This document shows, piece after piece, positions 36,644 to 45,870 of a stretch of 64,000 bases of DNA. Under the pieces are notes generated by a model, which worked only from the letters and a program-made list of their open reading frames with translations, was not told the origin of the DNA and searched no databases. Made by a program: the position numbers and the translations under genes. Source of the DNA: Asticcacaulis sp. EMRT-3 (GTDB taxonomy: Bacteria; Pseudomonadota; Alphaproteobacteria; Caulobacterales; Caulobacteraceae); the NCBI RefSeq assembly GCF_030027245.1, contig NZ_JASERT010000003.1:1-64000 (forward strand), written 5' to 3'. Each line of letters starts with the position of its first letter. Position 1 is the stretch's first letter.

Positions 36644-37617
36644 ATGAAGCGCGCCACTTTCGACATTGCGCTCAAGGCGAAGCCGAAATTGCTTCCGGTA
36701 CGATGGCTTTCACTTTTGAGAAGCCGATCGGCTTCAAATTCAGGGCCGGTCAGCACGTCAGAATGACGCTTATCGACCCGCCTGAGAGGGACGACCAAGG
36801 TGATACCCGCTTTTATTCCCTCGCGTGCTCGCCCCAGGACCTGGATCTGGCGATCGCCATGCGCATGCGCGACACGGCCTTTAAGCGCGTCCTGGCCGCC
36901 TTACCGATCGGCGGTAAGGTCAAGATCGAGATCCTGCTCAATGTCCCGCCCGGTGCCTTTGCCCTCCACGAGGATTCCAAGCGTCCCGCCGTGATGCTCG
37001 CCGGCGGGATCGGCATCGTCCCGGCCTATTCCATGATCAATGACGCAATGGAACGGCGCCTCGGGCACACCATCACGTTGTTCTATGTCAATCGCCGCCC
37101 GGAAGACGCTGCCTACCTTCGCGAACTCCAGACCCTGGCGGAGACAAACTCCAATTTTACACTGGTCGCCACGATGACCCGACCGGAAACCTCAAGCCAG
37201 TCCTGGCACGGCGAATCCGGTCGGATCGATCGGGCCATGCTTGATAGGCGTTTGAAGCAAGACCGGAAGTCTATCTTCTATATCGCTGGGCTGCCCGAGA
37301 TGGTCGCCGCCGCGAAGACCTCGTTGAAAGCATTAAAGATCAATGCCGCCAGGATCAAGGCCGAGGAATTTTCAGGTTTTGACGGAAAAGGAACTCATGA
37401 CATGCGCCATCGCTCGCTTGGAAAACCAATCGGCATCGGACTGGTCCTGATTGTCATCGCGGCGATCGCACTTCACCTCGGCATCCTCGCGGTCGTTTTT
37501 CCCCACATAGTCGGGCTTTTGGATTTCAAAAACCCGATTTTATATGCTGTAGGCGCCGTCATCTTGATCGTGATTGCCATCAAACTCAAGTTTGCCTTCG
37601 GCGGGCATCGAAAATAG
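36644..37617 (+). pseudogene. FAD/NAD(P)-binding ferredoxin reductase-like gene with apparent frameshifts, fused to a membrane segment
   Basis: From ATG 36644 the frame reads MKRATFDIALKAKPK and then loses similarity. The next frame supplies GEAEIASGTMAFTFEKPIGFKFRAGQ, the normal continuation of a ferredoxin-NADP reductase-type protein. One missing base near 36682 (AAG-CC for AAG-GCC) explains the break. The FAD site (RFYSLACSP) and NAD site (AVMLAGGIGIVPAYSM) are intact in the 304-codon frame from 36703. After EEFSGF, where such proteins end, the frame runs into a second product starting MRHRSLGKP with two membrane helices. A shift at the TTTT run near 37377 would restore a TGA there, and AAAGGA precedes the inner ATG at 37401. 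So probably two genes, both changed by one-base losses or sequence errors. Confidence 0.65.
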
Positions 37618-37738
37618 ACCATCATGTCCGTGAGGTTCTGGCCGATTGAAGTGGCCCGCCTCGAGGTGTCAACTAAGGCGTCAAGCGCAAACGGGGGTTG
37701 CTCATAGGGAGCCTATCCCCAGACACTGGAGGCGGACC

Positions 37739-38847
37739 ATGGAAAAGAATACACTCTTTGTCGGGTTGGACGTACACAAAAAGACGATCGCGATCGCCCA
37801 GGTTGATGGAGCCGCGGGTGCAGATGTTCGATTTTACGGAACGATTGAGAATACGCCGGAGGCCATTCGGACGTTGGGCCGGAAGCTTTCCAAGGGCGGG
37901 CAGCATTTGCATTTTTGCTATGAAGCCGGCCCGTGTGGGTATGGGGTGCAACGAAGGCTAAGCGGCCTGGGTCACACGTGCGATGTTCTCGCGCCGTCTC
38001 TCATCCCGCGGAAGGTTGGCGATCGGTAAAAACGGATCGGCGTGACGCCATGATGCTCGCCCAGACGCTGCGGGCAGGACAACTGACGTCAGTTTGGATC
38101 CCAGATGAAGCACACGAGGCTATGCGAGACCTTGTTCGGCTTCGATCCCAGGCGATGGTTGACCTCAGAAAGGCGCGTCAGCACCTCCTGAGCTTTTTAC
38201 TGCGCCATGGCATCACTTCGCCGTATGGCCATTGGACCAAAGCCCATAGGCGTTGGCTTGGCGAGTTGACTTTCGCTCACCCTGCTCAACACCTGGCGCA
38301 TGAAGAGATGCTTCACAGGATTGAACGTGCCGAGGCGCTTTGCGTTCGATTGAAGGCGGCTATTATCGACCTCGTACCGAAATGGTCTCTGGCCCCGGTT
38401 GTAAATGCCATCCAGGCGCTTCGCGGCGTGTCCTTGGTCGTCGCCGCTGTTCTCGTTGCCGAAGTCGGAAGCTTCGATCGGTTTGAATCGCCCCGTCAGC
38501 TCATGGCATTCCTCGGGCTTAATCCATCAGAACACTCAAGCGGCGCCACAATACGTCGCGGAGGCATTACAAAGACCGGCAATAGTCTTGCCAGGACATG
38601 TCTGGTGGAGGCGGCGTGGATCTATCGGTTCCCAGCACGGGTCACTCAAATCATCCGAGACCGAATGAAAGACCTACCCGAACCGATCCGAAATATTGCG
38701 TGGAAAGCCCAGGTTCGGCTGTCGGCGCGATACAAAAGGCTGGTCGCGTCCGGCAAGGCCGCGCCCAAGGTCATTGTCGCCATCGCCCGGGAGTTGGTGG
38801 GCTTCATATGGTCCATCGCTCGCATGGTCGACCCGAAGTTCGCTTGA
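37739..38847 (+). pseudogene. IS110-family transposase with a one-base deletion
   Basis: The first frame (37739-38029, behind GGAGG) gives the RuvC-like start (LFVGLDVHKKTIAIAQVDG, CYEAGPCGYGVQRRL) and stops after PRKVGDR. The next frame continues VKTDRRDAMMLAQTLRAGQ, then ALRGVSLVVAAVLVAEVGSFDRF, AFLGLNPSEHSSGATIRRGGITKTGN, to the stop at 38847. Restoring one G in GATCGG-TAA (near 38025) joins them exactly as GDRVKTDRRDA. Not close to the other IS110 in this window. Element ends were not located. Inactive unless the deletion is a sequencing error. Confidence 0.85.
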
Positions 38848-39206
38848 ACTACGGCAAACACATTATTCCGAAAAGAAGGAGGCGAACGGCATAAATTAGG
38901 TAGACTTCGACACTCATTAGTGGCGGCAGGCTGGGGAGGTTGGGGAACCCTCGAAGCCGGGTATGAGCAAGCTCAATGCCGATGCACGTTCACTAGACAG
39001 AGGAAGCCCCGCGACGAACCTTGGTCATGCGGTAACCAACCCGCGGATAAGAGCCGGATCAACCGTCGTCCATGCTTCCTGTCGCCTCCAATGGGTGTCG
39101 ATATAAGATAAAATACCCTGCAAAAATCAGGATAAATCAACGCGTCTTGTCGTTAACATCACGGACATAAGAGCCCGGCTGACATTGCACATTGCATATT
39201 AACGGC
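38848..39206 (+). other. Gap between IS110 remnant and copper operon
   Basis: No gene supported. The first part is probably the 3' non-coding end of the IS110 element; the rest becomes AT-richer toward the copper promoter. No clear inverted repeat marks the IS end. Confidence 0.3.
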
Positions 39207-39256
39207 TTGACCTTGCAATATACCGCTCACGGGTATATATACCCCCATAGGGTATA
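39207..39256 (+). promoter_or_regulatory. Copper operon promoter with CsoR-type operator
   Basis: TTGACC (39207-39212) is a plausible -35. A 19 bp pseudo-palindrome TATACCC-CCATA-GGGTATA (39238-39256) has the GC-tract/AT-flank form of CsoR operators and ends 15 bp before the csoR start. Apo-CsoR would bind here and Cu(I) would release it. The exact -10 is uncertain (TATATA at 39234 gives a 21 bp spacer). Confidence 0.6.
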
Positions 39257-39271
39257 ATTACCGAGGTCGCT

Positions 39272-39547
39272 ATGTCTGAACACCCATCCCACACCGAACA
39301 ACTGCCACGGCTGAACCGCGCGGCTGGCCAGCTTGAGGGCATCAAACGCATGATTGGCGAAGGCCAGTATTGCGTGGACATCCTCACCCAGCTCCGGGCC
39401 GTGCGCAGCGCGATCAAGACTATCGAGCTCGGTGTTCTGGAAACCCATATGAAATCCTGCCTCGCCAAATCCTGCGCCTGCGGCGACGACACCACACGCG
39501 ACAAGCAACTCGCCGAAATCATGGTTCTTCTCAAGAAGTACGAATAG
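39272..39547 (+). CDS. csoR: CsoR-type Cu(I)-sensing repressor
   Basis: A 91-residue all-helical repressor of the CsoR/RcnR family (LPRLNRAAGQLEGIKRMIGEGQYCVDILTQLRAVRSAIKTIE). The Cu(I) ligand set is complete: Cys34, His59 and Cys63 (QYC, ETHMKSC). Further Cys residues (KSCACGDD) follow. GAGG precedes the start. A CsoR-type operator lies directly upstream, so the gene is autoregulated and controls the operon that begins with the copper ATPase 9 bp downstream. RcnR would need a different N-terminal His pattern. Confidence 0.93.
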   Translation: MSEHPSHTEQLPRLNRAAGQLEGIKRMIGEGQYCVDILTQLRAVRSAIKTIELGVLETHMKSCLAKSCACGDDTTRDKQLAEIMVLLKKYE

Positions 39548-39556
39548 GAGGCCAAC

Positions 39557-41938
39557 ATGGCCGACGAATTTAACGCCAACGCCTCCTGCTGCCAGCCTGG
39601 CAAAAAGGAGACCGCGCCTTTGCCGCAGTACGTCGGGACGACGACGGCGGAAAAGCGCCATACCTGCCCCATGCATCCGGACGTTCATCAGTCAGGACCA
39701 GGGCAGTGCCCAAAATGTGGCATGAACCTTGTACCTGAAGCGGGTGACGCGACAGATCAGGCGACGCCCGCCTGTTGCCACGGTGAGCACGATCACGGGG
39801 TAGCCAAGCCAAAACCCGCCCCTAAAATCGGTGATAAGGCCAGCTATACTTGCCCGATGCACCCGCAGATTCACGAAGACAAGCCGGGGGCCTGTCCGAT
39901 TTGCGGCATGGCGCTGGAACCCGAAACTGTAACCCTGCAAGATGACGGCAATCCTGAACTCAAGGATATGACCTTGCGCTTTTGGATAGCTGTCGCCTTG
40001 AGCCTTCCGGTTTTTCTGCTGGCTATGGGTGAGCATCTGCCTGCCCTGAACCATCTCATCCCGCATCAGATTTCAGTCTATATCCAGATGGTTCTGGCCA
40101 CGCCCGTCGTCTTGTGGGCCGGGACACCCTTCTTCGTGCGCGGCTGGAATTCGCTCGTCACCCGCAACCTCAATATGTTCACCCTGATCGCCTTGGGCAC
40201 GGGCGTATCATGGGCCTATAGCATGGTGGCGGCCCTGCTTCCGCGCCTCGTACCCGCTTCGGATATGGGCTTTCCGCCGGTCTATTTTGAAGCCAGTGCC
40301 GTGATCACCGCCCTGGTTCTGTTGGGTCAGGTGCTGGAACTGAAGGCGCGCGCCCAAACCGGTGACGCCATCAAGGCCCTGCTCAGGCTGGCGCCCACGC
40401 AAGCCAGGCGGATCAAAGCGGACGGCAGCGACGAGACCGTGGCGCTCGAAGACGTGCAGGTCGGCGATCAGTTGCGCGTTCGCCCCGGTGAAAAAGTGCC
40501 GGTCGACGGCGAAATCAGCGAAGGCCAGAGCTATATCGATGAATCGATGCTGACTGGCGAATCCATGCCGGTCGCCAAGGCCGTCGGCGCCAGCGTCACC
40601 GGTGCTACGCTTAATCAGGCGGGTAGTTTCGTGATGAAGGTGACGCGGGTAGGCGGCGATACGCTGCTGGCCCAGATCATCCATATGGTTAGCAAGGCTC
40701 AGCGCTCACGCGCACCGATCCAACGCGTTGCTGACACGGTTTCGGGTTATTTTGTACCCATCGTAGTCGGCATTGCGGTGCTGACAGCGATCATCTGGTT
40801 TGTTTTTGGCCCTGAGCCGAAATTCGCCTATGCCCTGCTTAATGCCATCGCCGTTCTGATCATCGCCTGCCCTTGCGCTCTGGGGCTGGCCACGCCTATG
40901 TCGATCATGGCGGGCACGGGCCGCGCGGCGCGCGCAGGCATTCTGATCCGTGATGCCGCCGCCCTTGAAGCCTTCCAGACGGTTGACACGCTCGTTTTCG
41001 ACAAGACCGGGACGCTGACCGAAGGCAAGCCGCGCCTGATCGAGATCAAGGCGCTTGAAGGGTTTGACGCAGACCGGCTGCTAACGCTTGCCGCATCGCT
41101 GGAAGGCTCAAGCGAACACCCTTTGGCGACGGCCATCATCGACGGCGCCAAGGATAAGGGTTTAAGCCTGTTCAAGGCAGATGACTTTACCTCAATCACC
41201 GGCAAGGGCATCACGGGCCGCATAGATGGCGCAACCACAGCGCTGGGCAATGCAGCCCTTTTGAAGGGTCTCGGGGCAGATGACGCGACGCTCACTGAGC
41301 TTGCCAAACCCTATCGCGAGGCAGGCCAGACCGTCATCTATATCGCCATCGCGCAAAAGGCCGCAGGTATCATCGTTGTCGCCGACCCGATCAAGGCGAC
41401 CACAGCCGAAGCGCTCAAGGCGCTCAAGGCACAGGGCCTGCGTCTGGTCATGCTGACCGGCGATAATGCGGCCACGGCACAGGCCGTTGCCAGACAACTC
41501 GGACTTGATGAGGTCAAGGCCGATGTCCTGCCAGACGGCAAGTCCGAGGTGGTGCAGAACCTGATCAAGGAAGGCCGCAAGGTGGCGATGGTCGGCGATG
41601 GCGTCAATGATGCACCGGCGCTTGCATCGGCTACAGTGGGCATCGCTATGGGCAACGGCACCGACATCGCCATGGAAAGCGCCGGCATTACGCTGATCAA
41701 GGGCGATCTGTCCGGCGTGGTGCAGGCGCGGGTGTTGAGCCGTGCGGTTATGAACAATATCCGCCAGAACCTGTTCTTCGCCTTCTTTTATAATGCTCTG
41801 GGCGTGCCTGTAGCGGCGGGGATTCTCTATCCGGTGTTCGGCTTATTGCTGTCGCCGATTATCGCCAGTGTGGCCATGTCATTTAGCTCGGTATCGGTCA
41901 TCGCCAATGCCTTGCGCCTTCGCAAGGTTAAACTGTGA
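39557..41938 (+). CDS. copA: Cu(I)-translocating P1B-type ATPase
   Basis: A 793-residue P-type ATPase. Instead of CxxC ferredoxin-like domains the N-terminus has two heavy-metal-binding units (about residues 35-60 and 98-122, each TCPMHP...CPxCGM...EPE) and a His/Cys stretch between them. The eight-helix membrane core has the metal-passing Cys438-Pro-Cys440 motif, the A-domain TGES, phosphorylated Asp482 (DKTGTLTEG), the SEHPLATAI motif of the nucleotide domain and GDGVND near residue 680. The CPC motif and the upstream csoR indicate copper (or silver) export from the cytoplasm. Overlap and spacing place it in the csoR operon. Confidence 0.94.
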   Translation: MADEFNANASCCQPGKKETAPLPQYVGTTTAEKRHTCPMHPDVHQSGPGQCPKCGMNLVPEAGDATDQATPACCHGEHDHGVAKPKPAPKIGDKASYTCPMHPQIHEDKPGACPICGMALEPETVTLQDDGNPELKDMTLRFWIAVALSLPVFLLAMGEHLPALNHLIPHQISVYIQMVLATPVVLWAGTPFFVRGWNSLVTRNLNMFTLIALGTGVSWAYSMVAALLPRLVPASDMGFPPVYFEASAVITALVLLGQVLELKARAQTGDAIKALLRLAPTQARRIKADGSDETVALEDVQVGDQLRVRPGEKVPVDGEISEGQSYIDESMLTGESMPVAKAVGASVTGATLNQAGSFVMKVTRVGGDTLLAQIIHMVSKAQRSRAPIQRVADTVSGYFVPIVVGIAVLTAIIWFVFGPEPKFAYALLNAIAVLIIACPCALGLATPMSIMAGTGRAARAGILIRDAAALEAFQTVDTLVFDKTGTLTEGKPRLIEIKALEGFDADRLLTLAASLEGSSEHPLATAIIDGAKDKGLSLFKADDFTSITGKGITGRIDGATTALGNAALLKGLGADDATLTELAKPYREAGQTVIYIAIAQKAAGIIVVADPIKATTAEALKALKAQGLRLVMLTGDNAATAQAVARQLGLDEVKADVLPDGKSEVVQNLIKEGRKVAMVGDGVNDAPALASATVGIAMGNGTDIAMESAGITLIKGDLSGVVQARVLSRAVMNNIRQNLFFAFFYNALGVPVAAGILYPVFGLLLSPIIASVAMSFSSVSVIANALRLRKVKL

Positions 41939-42056
41939 AGCCCCCGACACGCAAGGCCCGCATAACCATATTGACGCCAATGCCCACTGGGGGTATGTCT
42001 GGGCGCGCTACAGACTGTCTCTATATCCCGACAAAGACCGCATTATCCGGCGCTGC

Positions 42057-42455
42057 ATGACCAAAGCATGGACAAGATGGCTGATGGGACTGGTTTTCGT
42101 CTTCGCGACGATCACAGCGCCTTTGCATGCTCAGGCCATGACGGCACATTCCGGTCATAACGGGTCAGCAATGGCACAAGTCTCCGCTGCGGCCATGAGC
42201 GCCGATTGCGCCAAAGCCATGAAGGCACAGACCGCCAGAGACATCTCTGCGAAAAAGGCGTCCAACCCTATGGACGGCGGCTGTTGTTCATACGGCTGCA
42301 ATTGCCCCCTCAGCCATTGCCCGGCCACACCTTCCGCTCTGGCCGCCGTGCTTCCGGTGCTTTTCCCTATGCAGACATCCGCTGTAGAATGGCTAATGGC
42401 GCGCGCCCTGCCCTCACGCCTTGCCGATACGCAAAAAAGGCCACCACGCGCCTGA
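42057..42455 (+). CDS. Small secreted Cys/His/Met-rich protein of the copper operon
   Basis: About 132 residues from ATG 42057, chosen because it begins a signal peptide (WTRWLMGLVFVFATITAPLHAQA). The mature part has HSGHNGSAM and a tight Cys cluster GGCCSYGCNCPLSHC, then a hydrophobic stretch (ALAAVLPVLFPM) and a basic tail. No named family. It lies between the copper ATPase and the multicopper oxidase genes in the same direction. The ligand-rich sequence suggests periplasmic or membrane copper binding; this is inference from sequence and context. Confidence 0.65.
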   Translation: MTKAWTRWLMGLVFVFATITAPLHAQAMTAHSGHNGSAMAQVSAAAMSADCAKAMKAQTARDISAKKASNPMDGGCCSYGCNCPLSHCPATPSALAAVLPVLFPMQTSAVEWLMARALPSRLADTQKRPPRA

Positions 42456-42521
42456 TCCTGAGCTCTTAGACGCTGTGCGTATGTTGGCGCACCGCATTCC
42501 CTTCTCCTCAGGATTAATATC

Positions 42522-44699
42522 ATGAAACATCCGCTCTCGCTGGTGTCTGGCCCAGTAACTGGCTTACTATTTGGCCTTCTGGCTTTGATTTTATGGCCAT
42601 CGCTCACTCAGGCCGCACCGGCCCACCATGTTCAGGAATATAACCTCACCATCGCCCGCCAGATGGTTGAGGTTGCAGGCAAGCCCCGCAGCCGCATCAC
42701 CGTTAATGGCACCAGTCCCGGCCCCGTTCTGCGCTTCACCGATGGCGATGATGCCATCATCCACGTCACCAATACCATGAATGAGGACTCGTCGATTCAC
42801 TGGCACGGACTGCTGGTGCCTGCGTCTCAGGATGGCGTTCCAGGCTTCAACGGCTTTGACGGCATACGGCCCGGCCAGACCTTCACCTATCGCTTCCATA
42901 TCAAGCAATCGGGCACCTACTGGTATCACGCCCACTCGATGGGGCAGGAGCAGGATGGCCTGTTCGGTGCCATCGTCATCGCTCCGGCACCCGGATCGCA
43001 GGATGCGGCCGAGGATGTGAAATCAGACCGCGATTACACCGTCGTTCTGTCAGACGAGAGCCTTGAGCCCGCCCGCTCTATCGAGGCTCACCTTAAAATG
43101 TCCTCGGACTATTACGCCTATCATCGCCGTACCCTGGGCGACTTCTTCTCCGAGGTCGGCAAGATGGGCCTCGGCAAGGCGCTCAAAAAAGCAGGCCAGT
43201 GGGGCAGGATGAATATGAGCCCCAATGACCTCGCCGATGTTGAGGGCTATATTTTCATTGTCAATGGCGAAAGCCCCACTCAGAATTGGACCGGCCTTTT
43301 CAAGCCGGGCGAAAAGGTGCGCCTTCGCTTCATCAATGCCGCCTCCATGACCATGTATGATGTGCGCATTCCCGGTCTGAAAATGACGGTGGTTGCCGCC
43401 GATGGTCAGCCGGTCGAACCGGTCAGCATCGATGAGTTCCGCATCGGCAATGCCGAAACCTATGATGTCATCGTCGAACCAAAGGACGACAAGGCCTACA
43501 CGATCGCAGCCGAACCGATCGACCGCACGGGTTTTGCCATCGGCACCCTGGCGCCGCGTGACGGTATGAAGGGCGACATGCCCGCTCAGCGTCCGCGTTC
43601 CATCCTCACCATGTCCGATATGAATATGAGCATGATGATGATGGAAGACCCGAAAATGGACATGTCAGCCATGGACGGACCGAGCGGCTGGGCCGATGCC
43701 CATGCGCCCGAAGGTACCAAGATCCTCAACTACAATGATCTCATCTATCGCGACACGCAGGGAGATACCCGCGAACCGACACGCGAAATCACCGTTCATC
43801 TCGACGGCAATATGGAACGCTATGTCTGGACGATCAACGGCAAGACGTTCGATCCGAATGTTGGCATCCATGTCGCCTACAACGAACGCGTCCGCCTGAT
43901 CCTGGTGAATGACAGCATGATGGCGCACCCGATGCACCTTCACGGCATGTTCGTTCAGTTGGAAAATGGCCAGCCCATGGACAAGCTACCGAACAAGCAC
44001 ACCGTTATTGTGCCTCCCGGACAAACCGTATCAGTAATCCTGACGGCTGATAATGAAGGCACCTGGGCGTTCCACTGCCACCTCATGTACCACATGCTGT
44101 CCGGCATGATGACCGACCTCGTCGTCGAAAAGCCGGGCGCCCCGCCTCCCGCGTCCATGCCGTCTGCCATAGGGGACATGAAGGGTATGAGCGGCATGTC
44201 CGGAATGGATATGGGCAAGTCACCCACGTCCGGCACGTCGGGCGATATGAAGGGCATGGACATGAGTCAGTCCGCTAGCCCTTCCGCGCCACTCACCAAA
44301 CCCAATGACATGAGCGGGATGCAGATGCCAACGCCAGACGCAAAAGCAGCCCAACCAAGCGGAGCCACGGGTTCGGCCATGCCGGGCATGGATATGGGCG
44401 CCAACGACCAAGGCCCGCCACCTGGCCCTCCCATGGTCATGACCGCGCCGGACGCCAAGCCGACGGCGTCTACGCCTGACGCCATGAACGGCATGGCTGG
44501 AATGGACATGAGCAAGAAGCCGGCAGCCAAGGCGCCTCCTCCAAAGAAAAAGGTGGCAGCCGTCAAAAAGAAGGGTGCGCCCGAACCCAAGCCCGCCCCA
44601 ATGAAGATGGACGGCATGAACATGGGCGGCATGAACATGGGCGGCATGGATATGAGTGGGTCTGTAACCACCAGCAAGGAGGCTTCCCATGCGCACTAA
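42522..44699 (+). CDS. copA: CopA-type multicopper oxidase
   Basis: A 725-residue periplasmic oxidase. All four copper motifs are present: HWHG at 93-96, WYHAH at 134-138, HPMHLH at 469-474 and HCHLMYHM at 518-525, giving the type 1, 2 and 3 copper sites. About residues 545-715 are a long tail with repeated MSGM/MDM/MNM motifs mixed with Pro/Lys, likely to bind many Cu(I) ions. The N-terminal signal (LVSGPVTGLLFGLLALILWPSLTQAA) lacks the twin-arginine pair usual for CopA. It oxidises Cu(I) and stores copper. Ends with an 11 bp overlap with copB. Confidence 0.94.
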   Translation: MKHPLSLVSGPVTGLLFGLLALILWPSLTQAAPAHHVQEYNLTIARQMVEVAGKPRSRITVNGTSPGPVLRFTDGDDAIIHVTNTMNEDSSIHWHGLLVPASQDGVPGFNGFDGIRPGQTFTYRFHIKQSGTYWYHAHSMGQEQDGLFGAIVIAPAPGSQDAAEDVKSDRDYTVVLSDESLEPARSIEAHLKMSSDYYAYHRRTLGDFFSEVGKMGLGKALKKAGQWGRMNMSPNDLADVEGYIFIVNGESPTQNWTGLFKPGEKVRLRFINAASMTMYDVRIPGLKMTVVAADGQPVEPVSIDEFRIGNAETYDVIVEPKDDKAYTIAAEPIDRTGFAIGTLAPRDGMKGDMPAQRPRSILTMSDMNMSMMMMEDPKMDMSAMDGPSGWADAHAPEGTKILNYNDLIYRDTQGDTREPTREITVHLDGNMERYVWTINGKTFDPNVGIHVAYNERVRLILVNDSMMAHPMHLHGMFVQLENGQPMDKLPNKHTVIVPPGQTVSVILTADNEGTWAFHCHLMYHMLSGMMTDLVVEKPGAPPPASMPSAIGDMKGMSGMSGMDMGKSPTSGTSGDMKGMDMSQSASPSAPLTKPNDMSGMQMPTPDAKAAQPSGATGSAMPGMDMGANDQGPPPGPPMVMTAPDAKPTASTPDAMNGMAGMDMSKKPAAKAPPPKKKVAAVKKKGAPEPKPAPMKMDGMNMGGMNMGGMDMSGSVTTSKEASHAH

Positions 44700-45441
44700 T
44701 CTGAAATTCGCAGCCCTTGCCGCACTCGGTCTCGGCCTTGTGGCGGCCTCGGCCCATGCCGATCAGCCCGCTGCCCTCGATGCCGTGGCCAATATGCACA
44801 AACCCGGCCTCCATCACATGTTCACGCTGGAAACCGACCTCTCACAACACAACGGCCTGACCACCGGCACTTGGGACTTCGACGGCTGGGCGGGTGGCGA
44901 TACCAATCGTTTATGGCTGAAGAGCGAAGGCGAAATCACCGACGGCAAAACTGACAAAGGCGAACTGTGGGCGCTCTATGGCCGTCATGTCGCAACCTAT
45001 TGGGATGCGCAGGTCGGCGTCCGGGCGGATTTAAAACCCGACGTTCCCGGCGGAAAGGCGCATACCTTCCTCGCCGCGGGTATGACGGGTATGGCTCCCT
45101 ATTTCTTCGATACCGAGGCCCACGTCTTCTTGCGAGACGACGGCGCAATATCTGGTCGTCTTCGCTATGAAAATCACTGGCTGATCACCCAGCGCCTCAT
45201 CATGAAGCCACGTTTCGAGATGAACGTGAACAGTAAGAACGACGCCGTTGAGGGGCTTGGGACGGGTCTGACCGACGCCAGTATCGGCGTACAGACCCGT
45301 TATGAAATTCGCCGTGAATTCGCACCCTATGTCGATCTGACCTATCGGCAGAAGTTCGGCAAGACGGCCGATTACGCCCGCCTGCGTGGCGAAAAACCAA
45401 CGGACACCCGCTTAAGCTTCGGCATCCGGTGGATGTTCTAA
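44689..45441 (+). CDS. copB: CopB-family outer-membrane copper resistance protein
   Basis: A 250-residue protein with signal peptide (LKFAALAALGLGLVAASAHA). The CopB pattern is seen: HHMFTLETDLSQ, WDFDGWAGGDTNRLWLKSEGE, LWALYGRHVATYWDAQVGVRAD, DLTYRQKFG and the terminal barrel strand LSFGIRWMF. The long Met-rich N-terminal segment of Pseudomonas CopB is absent; here such a Met-rich region is on the CopA tail instead. It overlaps the copA oxidase gene by 11 bp. It is proposed to bind or sequester copper at the outer membrane. Confidence 0.92.
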   Translation: MRTNLKFAALAALGLGLVAASAHADQPAALDAVANMHKPGLHHMFTLETDLSQHNGLTTGTWDFDGWAGGDTNRLWLKSEGEITDGKTDKGELWALYGRHVATYWDAQVGVRADLKPDVPGGKAHTFLAAGMTGMAPYFFDTEAHVFLRDDGAISGRLRYENHWLITQRLIMKPRFEMNVNSKNDAVEGLGTGLTDASIGVQTRYEIRREFAPYVDLTYRQKFGKTADYARLRGEKPTDTRLSFGIRWMF

Positions 45442-45475
45442 ATCTCAAACAATCCCAAACCCAAAGGAGACTAAC

Positions 45476-45841
45476 ATGAAAAAACTCAACCTGTTCCTCG
45501 CGTCCGCAACCCTAATGGCCGCCGCCCTTGTGGCTACCGTGGCTGATGCGCATGCCAAGCTGCAAAGTGCCATGCCGGCCGCCAGTTCGACGGTGGCTTC
45601 ACCCACCTCGATCATGCTGCACTTCAATGAAAAGCTGGCGCCGAAGCTCTCGGGCTTCGACGTCACCATGGGCGACGGCATGAAGGTCGATGTCACGCCC
45701 GCCGTCGATTCCAGCGGCATGATGCTCACCGCGCCCGTCAAAGGCAAGCTGATGGCCGGCACCTACAAGGTGTCGTGGCACGCTGTGACAACTGACGACG
45801 GTCACCGCACGACCGGCGAATTCACCTTTAGTGTAAAGTAG
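45476..45841 (+). CDS. copC: CopC-family periplasmic copper-binding protein
   Basis: A 121-residue protein. Signal peptide cleavage after VADA would leave His as the mature N-terminus (HAKLQSAMPA), the first ligand of the CopC His-brace copper site; the second His is in TTDDGHRTTGEF near the C-terminus. Domain strands LHFNEKLAPKLSGFDVTMGDG and GTYKVSWHAVTTDDGH fit the family. AAAGGAGA lies upstream. It delivers or holds Cu(II) in the periplasm and is usually paired with CopD, which follows 29 bp later. Confidence 0.93.
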   Translation: MKKLNLFLASATLMAAALVATVADAHAKLQSAMPAASSTVASPTSIMLHFNEKLAPKLSGFDVTMGDGMKVDVTPAVDSSGMMLTAPVKGKLMAGTYKVSWHAVTTDDGHRTTGEFTFSVK

Positions 45842-45870
45842 ATTTGGCACCGTAAAGTAGGACGACCAAC

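Noticed and set aside
39253..39258. Perfect TATAAT as -10 box of the csoR promoter
   Set aside because: It would place the transcription start at or behind the Shine-Dalgarno GAGG of csoR, and no fitting -35 lies 16-18 bp upstream. It is probably part of the operator palindrome.
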